64,000 nt of DNA from Desulfitobacterium sp038181555. Its GTDB lineage: Bacteria > Bacillota > Desulfitobacteriia > Desulfitobacteriales > Desulfitobacteriaceae. The translations under genes were made by a program, and so were the position numbers. The notes below the pieces were generated by a model that saw nothing but the letters and a program-made list of their open reading frames with translations, had not been told where the DNA came from and made no database searches. Positions 31,652 through 40,609 of this stretch are shown in pieces. Every line of letters starts with the position of its first letter. Within the stretch, counting starts at the first letter, position 1. Location: contig NZ_JBBWUA010000004.1 of assembly GCF_038181555.1 (NCBI RefSeq), positions 124,001 to 188,000 on the forward strand, in the 5' to 3' direction.

Positions 31652-31672
31652 ACGACCTCATAGAGAGGTCGT
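31652..31672 (-). terminator. Riboswitch expression-platform terminator
   Basis: On the minus strand ACGACCTC pairs with GAGGTCGT over a 5-nt loop, followed by TTTTTG. It lies between the SAM aptamer and the gene. Confidence 0.88.
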
Positions 31673-31689
31673 AAATGTTAATCTACTTC

Positions 31690-31790
31690 CTCTTATCTTC
31701 GAACATTAAAGTTCTCAGGATTTAGCACCTCGCAATAATGCAGGTTGCCGGGCTTCATCGGGCCAGTCCCTCCGCCACTCTTGATAAGAG
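31690..31790 (-). promoter_or_regulatory. SAM-I riboswitch (S-box)
   Basis: Minus strand: CTCTTATCAAGAGTGGCGG, then GGGACTGGCCCGATGAAGCC, CGGCAACC, AGGTGCTAAATCCTG and the closing GATAAGAG. These are the conserved S-box elements. Binding of S-adenosylmethionine stabilises the aptamer and allows the downstream terminator to form, shutting off the PLP enzyme gene. Confidence 0.96.
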
Positions 31791-31948
31791 CTTTGACAAA
31801 AGTCAGTATTTAATTCATTTTTTAGATGGAAATTTGTTAGAATCAATATATACTATTCCTATGGGTTTTGCAATAATATTTAGCATAATTTTTAACAAAA
31901 CTAGCATAAGAGAATCGCTAGCCTTATGAAATGCTTAGGAGGTAGATC

Positions 31949-32752
31949 ATGCAAAAGAAGTTGAATCAGTTGAAGCAAATCATTAAAGAAATGGAATCTG
32001 CAGTGGTAGCGTTTTCGGGTGGGGTGGACAGCACGTTTCTCCTAAAAGTAACCCATGAGGTATTAGGTGATAACTGCCTAGCCATCATTGGGGAATCAGA
32101 AACTATGCCCACCACCGATTACAACAATGCTTTACAGCAGGTGAAAGAATTTGGGGCCGATTATTTAATCATAAAGACCGAGGAAATGACTAAGGAGGAA
32201 TTTGTAAAGAATCCCCAAAACCGCTGCTATCATTGTAAGAATGAGTTGTTTACAAAGCTTTTAACCATTGCTCAAGAAAAGAAGATCCAGTGGGTTCTGG
32301 ATGGCAGCAATGCAGATGACTTAAAGGATTACCGCCCTGGTATGCAAGCTGCGAGAGCATTGGGGGTAAGAAGCCCGCTGCAAGAAGCAGGCCTAACTAA
32401 AGCGGAAATCCGTCAACTTTCCAAGGAAATGGGGCTTTCGACATGGGATAAGCCCTCTAGCCCGTGCTTATCCTCACGCTTTCCCTATGGCGAGGAGATC
32501 ACCCTTGAAAAGCTTCAGCGGGTCGAGAGAGCAGAATCCTTGCTGAAGGATCTGGGGTTTAAAAATTTGAGAGTTCGGCATCATCAAGATCTGGCTCGAC
32601 TGGAGATCCCCCAAGAAGACTTTCCAAAACTCATGGAGCTGGACCCTGAGGATATCGTCGAACCTCTTAAGGAATTAGGTTTTACCTATATTACTCTAGA
32701 TTTAGAGGGCTTTCGGAGCGGCAGTTTAAATACCGGGCTACATATTCATTAA
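31949..32752 (+). CDS. larE: ATP-dependent sulfur transferase LarE
   Basis: 267 residues. PP-loop SGGVDST at 23-29 adenylates the pincer-nucleotide carboxylate; LarE then supplies sulfur for the nickel-pincer cofactor of lactate racemase-type enzymes. Three Cys stand in the positions of the cluster-binding class: CYHC (about 93/96) and PCLSSRFPYGE (about 173). In such LarE proteins a 4Fe-4S cluster carries the transferred sulfur, whereas one-Cys LarE proteins sacrifice their own Cys. ATG behind AGGAGGT. No larA, larB or larC is nearby, so the client is elsewhere. Confidence 0.9.
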   Translation: MQKKLNQLKQIIKEMESAVVAFSGGVDSTFLLKVTHEVLGDNCLAIIGESETMPTTDYNNALQQVKEFGADYLIIKTEEMTKEEFVKNPQNRCYHCKNELFTKLLTIAQEKKIQWVLDGSNADDLKDYRPGMQAARALGVRSPLQEAGLTKAEIRQLSKEMGLSTWDKPSSPCLSSRFPYGEEITLEKLQRVERAESLLKDLGFKNLRVRHHQDLARLEIPQEDFPKLMELDPEDIVEPLKELGFTYITLDLEGFRSGSLNTGLHIH

Positions 32753-32795
32753 TGAGTTTATGTTGCTTGATACCACTGATAATTTAGGTGCTTTT

Positions 32796-32828
32796 AGCGA
32801 ACTAGTATAGGCTAGTTCGCTTTTTTGT
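32796..32828 (+). terminator. Terminator of larE
   Basis: AGCGAACTAG pairs with CTAGTTCGCT, followed by TTTTTTG. Confidence 0.88.
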
Positions 32829-32988
32829 TGGTTTCTCTATAATTCGCACGATTTATAGGTTGATATGATATATATTTCCGGAAAGAAGGATTGGGACATA
32901 AGGATAGAGAATCCATCATAAGTTAATGGTAAATAATGGAACATATATCATGACTGAGACTGAAGACTAAACTGAGGGAGGGAGCGCT

Positions 32989-33849
32989 ATCAGGAAACGA
33001 TGGATTATTCGCAGTGCCCTGCTTTTCCTGGGGATGGCACTATGTGTTGCATTCATGAATATGGGTATCTTTCCTATAAGTGCCTTTAGGGGACCTAGTG
33101 CAGAAGAACTGGCTTATTCAGAAACGGAAGTCACCAATCCTGACCAAACCCCTCAGCAAAGAATGCAACAACAAAGAGCCAATTATGCTGCTTATGTTAA
33201 GAAGGTAAAGACCGCTGCAGCAGAGAATCCAAGTCCATCCAATAGTGGTTTAGTGAAAGAAGGGCTTCCGCAGTCAATAAGCACTGCCCCAACGGAACAA
33301 CTTTTTCATGTGATTCCCAATCCCTATGTTCCTGACTTTATTCTTCAGGGTAATTATGTGGTTCAAGGGAGTTCTCCGAATAAACGCTACACAGCTTATA
33401 TCTATCCGGATGAGTGGGAAACCATCGGGGATATTTATATCAAAGATAGTGTTACCAGTAGTTGGTCACGACTCCAGCTGGACCAAGAGTATCGCGTAGA
33501 GTTGTGGGATTATTACGCTCCTGAAGGCCAATACACTCCGAAGAAGAAAATTCACTGGCTTAATGATGATGAGTTCATAACGATTATTGGCTTTGCTCAT
33601 GGCACAGTATCTAAAGGAGGAGAGTTGGTTAAAGTACATCGATCCACGGGGAAGGGGGATATTCTTTATCCCGACGATCCTAAGCTTAATCAAGAGGTCG
33701 TGGATTTTGAACAAATAGGCAGTGATTTGGTTCTGAACATCAATCATATCGACGTTAACGGTGTTTGCATAAAAAAAGGTGAGATTAGGGTTCCGCTGAA
33801 CCATTTAGACTTATTGAATCAAGGCGCGGTTGCTATTAGTAGAGATTGA
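32989..33849 (+). CDS. Membrane-anchored DUF4652-like protein, probably starting at ATC
   Basis: 286 residues if read from ATC 32989. That codon sits 6 nt after GAGGGAGGG and yields RKRWIIRSALLFLGMALC, a normal signal-anchor start. The first standard start in frame, ATG 33034, has no properly spaced ribosome site and would remove the positive end. A stop at 32968 excludes an earlier start; no ATG, GTG or TTG lies between. A Gln/Pro-rich linker is followed by a beta-rich domain (KRYTAYIYPDEWETIGDIYI, WLNDDEFITIIG) of the DUF4652 kind. Function unknown. Confidence 0.72.
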   Translation: MRKRWIIRSALLFLGMALCVAFMNMGIFPISAFRGPSAEELAYSETEVTNPDQTPQQRMQQQRANYAAYVKKVKTAAAENPSPSNSGLVKEGLPQSISTAPTEQLFHVIPNPYVPDFILQGNYVVQGSSPNKRYTAYIYPDEWETIGDIYIKDSVTSSWSRLQLDQEYRVELWDYYAPEGQYTPKKKIHWLNDDEFITIIGFAHGTVSKGGELVKVHRSTGKGDILYPDDPKLNQEVVDFEQIGSDLVLNINHIDVNGVCIKKGEIRVPLNHLDLLNQGAVAISRD

Positions 33850-33861
33850 AAACAGACTCCC

Positions 33862-33890
33862 AACAGGCTCTCAATAGGGCCTGTTTTTTG
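33862..33890 (+). terminator. Terminator after the DUF4652-like gene
   Basis: AACAGGC pairs with GCCTGTT over a 10-nt loop, then TTTTG. Confidence 0.8.
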
Positions 33891-33968
33891 CTTTCCCCAT
33901 CTTTCTTTAGCTTTTTAAGGAAAGAATGATATAATAGAAAATTGAGAACGATCAGGAGGGATTATCCT

Positions 33969-36134
33969 TTGGAATTTTCAAAAATCATCGCGCAAGAACT
34001 TGGTTTTCGGCCCCAGCAAATCAACGAGGCGATTCAACTCTTAGATGCAGGAAATACGATTCCCTTCATCGCCCGTTATCGTAAAGAAGCAACAGGGGAG
34101 TTGGACGAGAATGTGCTCCGTAGCATTGTGGAGCGCTTGGAGTATTTAAGAAATTTAGAACATCGCAAGAGTGAAGTCTTGCGTTTGATTGAAGAACAAG
34201 GAAAGCTTACAGATGAGTTGGCCGTTCAGATAACCAAGGCAACTATTCTTCAAGAAGTGGAAGATATTTACCGCCCCTATAAGCAAAAACGTCGGACGCG
34301 GGCAACGGTGGCAAGGGAAAAGGGACTAGAACCCTTGGCACTGTGGATTTTAGAGCAATATCCCAAAGCCCAACCCTTAGAAGAAGCTCAAAAATATATC
34401 AATGGGGAACTTGGTGTAGAAACTTCAGAAGAGGCAATTAGCGGTGCCTCGGATATTATCGCGGAAATGATTTCCGATGATGCCACCATGCGTAAAAGGG
34501 TGCGGGAAGCAACTTTTCGCCTTGGTGATATGGTAGCTTCTGCGAAAAAAGCTGAAGAACGCTCAGCCTATGAGATGTATTACGATTATCGAGAGCCTGT
34601 GAAGAAGCTGCCTCCCCATCGCATACTTGCTTTGAATCGTGGCGAGAAGGAAGAGCTTCTCAGTGTGAAAGTGGAAGTTCCTGCAGAGCGCATTCTAGCC
34701 TTAATCGAACAGGTCTTTGTGAAGCAAGGGCCTGCAGCGGAAATCGTGCGTTCAGCAGCGGATGATTCTTATAAACGCTTAATAGCACCTTCTATTGAGA
34801 GAGAAATTCGGTCTGCTCTAAGTGATACAGCAGAAGAGCAAGCGATCAAGGTCTTTGCCGGGAATTTGCGGCAACTTTTACTACAACCTCCAGTGCGTGG
34901 GAAAGTGGTACTAGGGTTAGACCCGGGATTCCGGACCGGATGCAAATTTGCTGTAGTCGATGACACTGGCAAGCTCTTTCATGTAGGGGTTATTTATCCA
35001 CATCCTCCCCAAAATAAGCGGGAAGAAGCTAAAAAAATACTGAGAGATACGATGGAAAAATACCAAGTGGATGTGATCGCCATCGGAAATGGTACAGCTT
35101 CACGGGAAACTGAGGAAGTAACAGCTGAGTTACTCCGTGAAAGCGGCTTAGCTTCTGAGTACATAATTGTTAGTGAAGCGGGTGCTTCAGTGTACTCTGC
35201 CTCTAAGCTGGCAGGAGAAGAGTTCCCGGATTTTGACCTCTCCTTGCGTAGCGCAGTCTCTATTGCTCGGCGCTTGCAGGACCCCTTGGCAGAGTTGGTT
35301 AAAATTGAACCCAAAGCCGTAGGAGTTGGGCAATATCAGCATGATGTTCAACCCAAACGGCTTGAGGAATCCTTACATGGAGTCGTGGAATCGGCCGTTA
35401 ATGCAGTTGGTGTGGATTTAAACACTGCCTCAATCTCCCTCCTTCAATATGTAGCAGGCCTTAAACCGACCATTGCTAAAAATATTGTGGCCTATCGGGA
35501 AAACCACGGGAAATTTAAGAAACGGGATCAGCTAAAGAAGGTCCCCCGTCTTGGTGAACAGACCTATGTGCAGTGTGCTGGATTTATTCGTATCCCAGAA
35601 GGAGATAATCCGCTGGAAAACACACCAGTCCATCCTGAGTCCTACGAGCTTGCCCAAAACATTTTGCATAAAGCAGGTTTTACCATCGAGGATCTCCAAC
35701 AACGTTCTAATGAAGTTCGCCTAGGGATTGCTCAGCTAAGTCCAGAAGAATGTGCTCAAGAATTTAGTGCGGGTGTTCCTACAGTCAAAGATATTCTGGC
35801 CGCTCTCCAGCGACCTGGCCGAGATCCTCGGGAGGATTTGCCAAGGCCTAAATTGCGCCAAGATGTTACCCATCTCGAAGATTTGCAAGCTGGTATGATC
35901 CTGGAAGGGACCGTCAGAAATATCGTGGATTTTGGAGCCTTTATCGATATTGGAGTTAAACACGATGGTTTAGTGCATATTTCTCAGATCAGTGAAAAGT
36001 TTATTAAGCATCCTATGGAAGTGCTCTCTGTGGGGGATATTGTCAAAGTCCGCGTTTTAGGTATCGACTCGGTGCGTGAGCGAGTAAGTCTGTCCATGAA
36101 GGAAATACCAGTGGATGCATTAGTTTCAATGTAA
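33969..36134 (+). CDS. tex: Tex, transcription accessory protein with S1 domain
   Basis: 721 residues. Full family architecture: N-terminal helical part (IPFIARYRKEATGELDE), a YqgF-like nuclease fold (VLGLDPGFRTGCKFAVVD), helix-hairpin-helix repeats (LKPTIAKNIVAYRENHG) and a C-terminal S1 RNA-binding domain (GMILEGTVRNIVDFGAFIDIG). Tex binds nucleic acid and affects transcription and stress survival in several bacteria. TTG at 33969 is chosen for AGGAGGG 8 nt upstream; an upstream TTG at 33942 has no site. A TATAAT lies at 33930. Confidence 0.95.
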   Translation: MEFSKIIAQELGFRPQQINEAIQLLDAGNTIPFIARYRKEATGELDENVLRSIVERLEYLRNLEHRKSEVLRLIEEQGKLTDELAVQITKATILQEVEDIYRPYKQKRRTRATVAREKGLEPLALWILEQYPKAQPLEEAQKYINGELGVETSEEAISGASDIIAEMISDDATMRKRVREATFRLGDMVASAKKAEERSAYEMYYDYREPVKKLPPHRILALNRGEKEELLSVKVEVPAERILALIEQVFVKQGPAAEIVRSAADDSYKRLIAPSIEREIRSALSDTAEEQAIKVFAGNLRQLLLQPPVRGKVVLGLDPGFRTGCKFAVVDDTGKLFHVGVIYPHPPQNKREEAKKILRDTMEKYQVDVIAIGNGTASRETEEVTAELLRESGLASEYIIVSEAGASVYSASKLAGEEFPDFDLSLRSAVSIARRLQDPLAELVKIEPKAVGVGQYQHDVQPKRLEESLHGVVESAVNAVGVDLNTASISLLQYVAGLKPTIAKNIVAYRENHGKFKKRDQLKKVPRLGEQTYVQCAGFIRIPEGDNPLENTPVHPESYELAQNILHKAGFTIEDLQQRSNEVRLGIAQLSPEECAQEFSAGVPTVKDILAALQRPGRDPREDLPRPKLRQDVTHLEDLQAGMILEGTVRNIVDFGAFIDIGVKHDGLVHISQISEKFIKHPMEVLSVGDIVKVRVLGIDSVRERVSLSMKEIPVDALVSM

Positions 36135-36205
36135 TTATTATATCTGCAAGCATCGATTCGGACGGAATTAATTCCTAATGAGAATAAAGATTTTCGGAGG
36201 TAAGT

Positions 36206-37375
36206 ATGAACGTAGAGACAAGCCTTTTTATTCGTAATGGTCGCATTAAGACCATGAAAGGCCAAGAATTTATTGGAAGCATCCTTGTGGAAGGTACTCA
36301 GATCAAGGCTATGGGCGAAGAATTAGTTGCACCTGAAGGTGCAACAGTTATTGAAGCTGAAGGCAAGCTAGTTCTACCTGGCTTTATTGACGCTCATTGC
36401 CATGTAGGCCTTGGTGAGGAGATATACCAACACGAGGGAGATGACCTCAACGAGATGACAGAGCCTATAACTCCAGAATTGCGTGCAATTGATGGAATTA
36501 ATCCTGAAGATGAAGGATTTCGCGATGCACGTTTAGGCGGGGTTACAACGCTGTTTTCCACTCCGGGTAGCGGCAATGTGATCGGAGGAACCGGTGTTGT
36601 GCTGAAAACTGTGGGCAGGGTCGTAGATAAGATGGTTGTGCGAGAGCCTGCAGGGTTGAAGGTGGCTTTTGGTGAGAATCCTAAAGCTGTTTATGGAGCA
36701 GAGCAAAAGAAAATGCCCATGACTCGTATGGCAACAGCATCTCTGCTACGTCAAGCGTTAGTCGATGCTCAAACCTATCTGGAAAAATTAGAACAAGGAA
36801 TAGATGATCCAGAAAAGTTTCCGGAACGAGATCTGGGAATGGAAAGCATGATTCGCGTAATTAAGCGCGAAATTCCCTTGCGGGCACATGCACATCGTGC
36901 GGATGATATTATGACTGCTATTCGCATTGCTCAAGAGTTTAATGTGGATTTAATAATCGAGCATTGTACGGAGGGTCATAAGATTGCAGATGTGCTTGCC
37001 GAATACGGCTATCCTGCAGTAGTCGGTCCTGTTCTTGTGAATCGAGCTAAGGTGGAGCTAAAGGATAAATCCTTTGAGACCCCTGGGATTCTTACCCGGG
37101 CGGGAGTCAAGGTTGCCATTATCACTGACCACTCTGTTACTCCTATTGAACAACTACCGCTCTGTGCAGCTCTTGTTGCTCGAGCTGGAATGGATGAAGA
37201 AGAGGCCTTAAAGGCTATTACCATTAATCCGGCAGAAATCTTGGGTGTGGATGACCGAGTAGGCTCCCTTGAAGTGGGTAAAGATGCCGACATCGTGCTT
37301 TGGAGTGAACATCCCTTTGTCTTAAAAGCTCGACCGGAAACAGTGATTATTAACGGTCAGGTGATAACCGACTAG
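36206..37375 (+). CDS. Amidohydrolase-family protein (imidazolonepropionase-like)
   Basis: 389 residues, metal-dependent TIM-barrel hydrolase. Motifs: PGFIDAHCHVG (first metal site), RAHAHRADD (His ligands), IIEHCTEGHKIA and the late Asp in IITDHSVTP, then NPAEILGVDDRVGSLEVGKDADIVLW. Substrate unknown; relatives act on cyclic amides or have no known role. ATG behind CGGAGG. It lies just before tsaE but with separate start signals. Confidence 0.88.
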   Translation: MNVETSLFIRNGRIKTMKGQEFIGSILVEGTQIKAMGEELVAPEGATVIEAEGKLVLPGFIDAHCHVGLGEEIYQHEGDDLNEMTEPITPELRAIDGINPEDEGFRDARLGGVTTLFSTPGSGNVIGGTGVVLKTVGRVVDKMVVREPAGLKVAFGENPKAVYGAEQKKMPMTRMATASLLRQALVDAQTYLEKLEQGIDDPEKFPERDLGMESMIRVIKREIPLRAHAHRADDIMTAIRIAQEFNVDLIIEHCTEGHKIADVLAEYGYPAVVGPVLVNRAKVELKDKSFETPGILTRAGVKVAIITDHSVTPIEQLPLCAALVARAGMDEEEALKAITINPAEILGVDDRVGSLEVGKDADIVLWSEHPFVLKARPETVIINGQVITD

Positions 37376-37417
37376 GCTTTAGTGGTTAGACTTTACAGGA
37401 TAGTTTGGAGGGTCATC

Positions 37418-37897
37418 ATGAATCGAGAGATTCAAAGTCTAAGTCCAGAATATACTCATGCCTTAGGATTGAAGCTTGGGAAACTGCTCCAAGGAGGGGA
37501 TGTAATCTGCCTCATTGGAGATTTGGGTGCGGGAAAAACTGCTTTAGCCAAAGGAATTGGCGAAGCATTAGCAGTCAAGGAGCCTATGACCAGTCCGACC
37601 TTCACCTTCCAAATAGAGTATTGGGGGATTGCTGGTAACAAGCCTATTCGACTAATTCACATGGATCTATATCGACTACGCTTTCCCGAAGAAGTAGAAA
37701 TCATCGGGGTTGAGGATGCTTTTCAAGAAGATGCTATTTGTCTGATTGAGTGGCCGGAGATTGCCGCAGATATCTTGCCGGAGGATTGCTTAGAAATTCG
37801 TATCGAAGGATCAGGCGAGGAACCGCGCAACATCAGCTTCCGGTCCAATACAAATGACTGGGAGAGACGTCTAAAGGAATTCGAGGAGGTCTCATGA
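37418..37897 (+). CDS. tsaE: tRNA t6A synthesis ATPase TsaE
   Basis: 159 residues. P-loop GDLGAGKTALAKGI near residue 35, a switch region SPTFTF and a catalytic acidic motif MDLYRL. TsaE drives turnover of the TsaB-TsaD complex that adds threonylcarbamoyl to A37 of ANN-decoding tRNAs. ATG 37418 follows GGAGGG; an upstream in-frame ATG at 37382 has no site. It overlaps tsaB by 4 nt. Confidence 0.95.
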   Translation: MNREIQSLSPEYTHALGLKLGKLLQGGDVICLIGDLGAGKTALAKGIGEALAVKEPMTSPTFTFQIEYWGIAGNKPIRLIHMDLYRLRFPEEVEIIGVEDAFQEDAICLIEWPEIAADILPEDCLEIRIEGSGEEPRNISFRSNTNDWERRLKEFEEVS

Positions 37898-38610
37898 AAT
37901 ATCTTACCATTGATACCACCACCAAAATTACGGCTTTAGCTCTGGCTGAAGACGGTCAACTGGTGGCGGAAGGTTTTTTGCATTCAACCAAAAATCATTC
38001 GGAGCGCCTGATTCCAGTCTTGGATCAGGTTCTCAAAGCCTCAACTTGGAAACTGCAGGATCTGGATTTCATCGGTGTAGTACAGGGGCCAGGCTCATTT
38101 ACGGGCATACGCATTGGGATTGCCACGGCGCAGGGGTTGGCACAAGTATTAAAGCTACCTTTAGTTGGAGTGCTCTCTTTGGATTCCTTAGCTTGGGCTG
38201 GTCATAGCCGCAAGGAAGCCATTATACCTATTTTGGATGCGCGTAAGAATGAATGGTATACAGCCCAGTACTACTGGTCGGAGACAGGGCAAAAACCGGT
38301 GCGCACGAGAGAACCCTTTGCCATTGAGCCTGAGCGTTGGCTCAAAGAATTGGCTGCACAGGATCAGCATCATATCTTTGTGGGCGATGCCGTTCTGCGC
38401 TACGGAGAAAAAATAAAAAACTATTTAGGTGAACGAGCGGTTCTCTTGCCAGACTACTTAGCCCTTCCCCGAGGAGGGTATACGGCCCGCTGTGTATGGA
38501 ATGCATGGGAGAATAACCAGCATCATGAGCAGGTAGAACCTTATTACATACGACTATCCGAAGCCGAGGTGAACTGGGCTAAGAAAGAGAAGGCAGGTCA
38601 AGGGAAATGA
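37894..38610 (+). CDS. tsaB: tRNA t6A synthesis protein TsaB
   Basis: 238 residues, ASKHA fold. Opens with MKYLTIDTTTKITALAL, and has GVVQGPGSFTGIRIGIATAQGLA, the interface typical for pairing with TsaD. It overlaps its neighbours on both sides (ATGA junctions), so tsaE-tsaB-rimI are translationally coupled. Normal length; no oddities. Confidence 0.95.
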   Translation: MKYLTIDTTTKITALALAEDGQLVAEGFLHSTKNHSERLIPVLDQVLKASTWKLQDLDFIGVVQGPGSFTGIRIGIATAQGLAQVLKLPLVGVLSLDSLAWAGHSRKEAIIPILDARKNEWYTAQYYWSETGQKPVRTREPFAIEPERWLKELAAQDQHHIFVGDAVLRYGEKIKNYLGERAVLLPDYLALPRGGYTARCVWNAWENNQHHEQVEPYYIRLSEAEVNWAKKEKAGQGK

Positions 38611-39059
38611 TCATTCGTCCCATGCAAGAAAAGGACTTACCAAGGATTATGGAAATCGAACACGCTTGCTTTCCCGCCCCTTGGGCACCTCAGTCCTTTG
38701 TTGGAGAGTTGAGGGATAATGAATACGCCCGCTATTTTTGTTTAGAATACGAGGGCAAGGTTATTGGCTATATGGGGCTATGGTTCATTCTTGAAGAGGG
38801 CCATATAACTAATGTTGCTATCGCTCCTGAGTATCGAGGCAAAAGACGTGGAGAATTCCTGATGCGTTCCGTGATCGATTTTATGGTTAGGGAAGGCATG
38901 GAGCGGATGACCCTTGAAGTTCGTGCTACCAATACTAGTGCTCAAAGACTCTATGAACGTTTGGGCTTTGCGACTGCGGGGGTGCGCAAAGGATATTACT
39001 CGGATAATCGAGAAGACGCTTTAATTATGTGGCTTGATATAGCTAATGATTATCGATAG
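38607..39059 (+). CDS. rimI: Ribosomal protein S18 alanine N-acetyltransferase RimI-like
   Basis: 150 residues, GNAT fold. The acetyl-CoA loop is APEYRGKRRGEFLM, followed by LEVRATNTSAQRLYERLGF as in RimI. It acetylates N-terminal Ala of S18 or related substrates. It overlaps tsaB by 4 nt in the common Firmicute order tsaE-tsaB-rimI-tsaD. Confidence 0.92.
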   Translation: MIIRPMQEKDLPRIMEIEHACFPAPWAPQSFVGELRDNEYARYFCLEYEGKVIGYMGLWFILEEGHITNVAIAPEYRGKRRGEFLMRSVIDFMVREGMERMTLEVRATNTSAQRLYERLGFATAGVRKGYYSDNREDALIMWLDIANDYR

Positions 39060-39083
39060 TGCAACCACCGGGAGGTCGTACCA

Positions 39084-40103
39084 GTGAATGATAAATACAT
39101 TAATATATTAGGGATTGAGACAAGCTGTGATGAAACCTCAGCAGCAGTACTCCAAGATGGCCGTGATTTGCTGAGTCATGTCATCTCTTCCCAAATTAAA
39201 ACCCATCAGAAATATGGCGGGGTTGTACCGGAAGTTGCTTCTCGGGAACATATCCTGCATTTGCAAGGAGTGGTGGAGCAGGCTTTAGAAGAGGCCAAGA
39301 TGGACTTTGCCGATTTGTCAGGGATCGCTGTGACCTATGGTCCGGGACTTGTAGGCTCTCTTTTAGTGGGGGTAGCCGGAGCGAAAGCCATGGCCTATGC
39401 CGCGGGGATCCCTTTGCTGGGAATTAATCATTTAGAAGGGCACATTTATGCTAACTTCCTTCACAATCCGGAACTGGAGTTTCCTCTACTGGCTCTTCTC
39501 GTCTCCGGGGGGCATTCTCACTTGGTATATTTCGAAGGGCATGGACAGTACCGCGTCCTTGGGCATACTCGCGATGATGCTGCCGGGGAAGCATTAGATA
39601 AGGTGGCTCGGACCTTGGGACTCGGCTACCCGGGTGGTCCTTATATTCAAAAGGCTGCTTTAGAAGGGAATCCGCGTGCTTTTGAATTTCCAAGAGCTAT
39701 GCTGGAACCCGGGAGTTTGGATTTTAGTTTTAGCGGGGTTAAGTCAGCAGTCCTTAACACCTTGAATTCAGCAAGAATGAAGGGAGAAACAGTCAAGGTT
39801 GAAGACGTAGCGGCTTCCTTCCAAGAAGCCATCGTCGACGTACTGGTTCGCAAAACCCTTCTAGCTTTAGAGAAAACAAATGCACCAACGCTAGTCCTCG
39901 CAGGAGGAGTTGCTGCAAATACCTTGTTAAGGGAGCGGTTGACGGGAGAGAGCCAAAAACGGGGAATAGCATTCCATTATCCTCCGCCAATTCTCTGCAC
40001 GGATAATGGTGCGATGATCGCGACAGCTGGCTATTATCGTTATTTAGCAAAGGATTACGCACCTTGGGATTTAAATGCTATACCGGGGTTAAGTCTTGTA
40101 TAG
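39084..40103 (+). CDS. tsaD: tRNA N6-threonylcarbamoyladenosine synthase subunit TsaD
   Basis: 339 residues, ASKHA fold. ILGIETSCDETSAAV opens the nucleotide site; the metal-binding HLEGH motif (about residue 115) and SGGHSHLVYFEGHG are present. Transfers threonylcarbamoyl from its AMP adduct to tRNA A37. GTG start behind GGGAGG. Last gene of the cluster. Confidence 0.96.
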   Translation: MNDKYINILGIETSCDETSAAVLQDGRDLLSHVISSQIKTHQKYGGVVPEVASREHILHLQGVVEQALEEAKMDFADLSGIAVTYGPGLVGSLLVGVAGAKAMAYAAGIPLLGINHLEGHIYANFLHNPELEFPLLALLVSGGHSHLVYFEGHGQYRVLGHTRDDAAGEALDKVARTLGLGYPGGPYIQKAALEGNPRAFEFPRAMLEPGSLDFSFSGVKSAVLNTLNSARMKGETVKVEDVAASFQEAIVDVLVRKTLLALEKTNAPTLVLAGGVAANTLLRERLTGESQKRGIAFHYPPPILCTDNGAMIATAGYYRYLAKDYAPWDLNAIPGLSLV

Positions 40104-40609
40104 AAATAAACCTGCGGGAGCGGAGAAGATTCATAAAACGGTACCAGAGAGAGCCCCTCATTCACATATGGGGGCTCTTGGCGTATTAGTATCAGTTCTG
40201 TCTGTGGCGAATATTCAATGGTTTTGGGCTCTAAGCTTTAAGATAACAAAACTTACATGTTTGAATAGGTTGAAGTAATCATCATAAAATAGGCCTTTCG
40301 GGAAGTAGACCCTTTGGGGGGATAATATGTTCTGTGGATAGTTGCTTTTGTGGATAATGTGGATAACTTTGTGAGTAACTGGTATTAGCGGATCGAGGAG
40401 TTTCAAGGATTTGAGGATAATTTGCATAAATTTACCCACAGGTCCTGTGGATAATGTGGATAAGTTGGTAATCGGAGCACTTTTGCGGGAATGAGGATGG
40501 GGATAACTTAGTAGGAGTGCTCATAGGAACAAATACCTTTTCTTTTTCCTACTGTTCGATATAAAATGAAAGGGTGCGCTATTGAATTTTATGAGAATGG
40601 AGAACAACT
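40104..40609. other. 506-bp intergenic stretch with DnaA-box cluster
   Basis: Downstream of tsaD it has a hairpin (AGAGCCCC at 40150 pairing with GGGGCTCT at 40171) with only a short T run. The remainder is A/T-rich with five TGTGGATA-type boxes and near matches between 40333 and 40463. No gene recognised. Confidence 0.7.
40333..40463 (+). promoter_or_regulatory. Cluster of DnaA boxes
   Basis: TGTGGATAG at 40333, then TGTGGATAA at 40349, 40358, 40446 and 40455. The last four equal the perfect box TTATCCACA on the minus strand, and they form two directly adjacent pairs. A near match TTACCCACA lies at 40432. No dnaA, dnaN or replication gene is close, so this may be a titration or DnaA-reactivation site rather than the origin. 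Confidence 0.78.
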
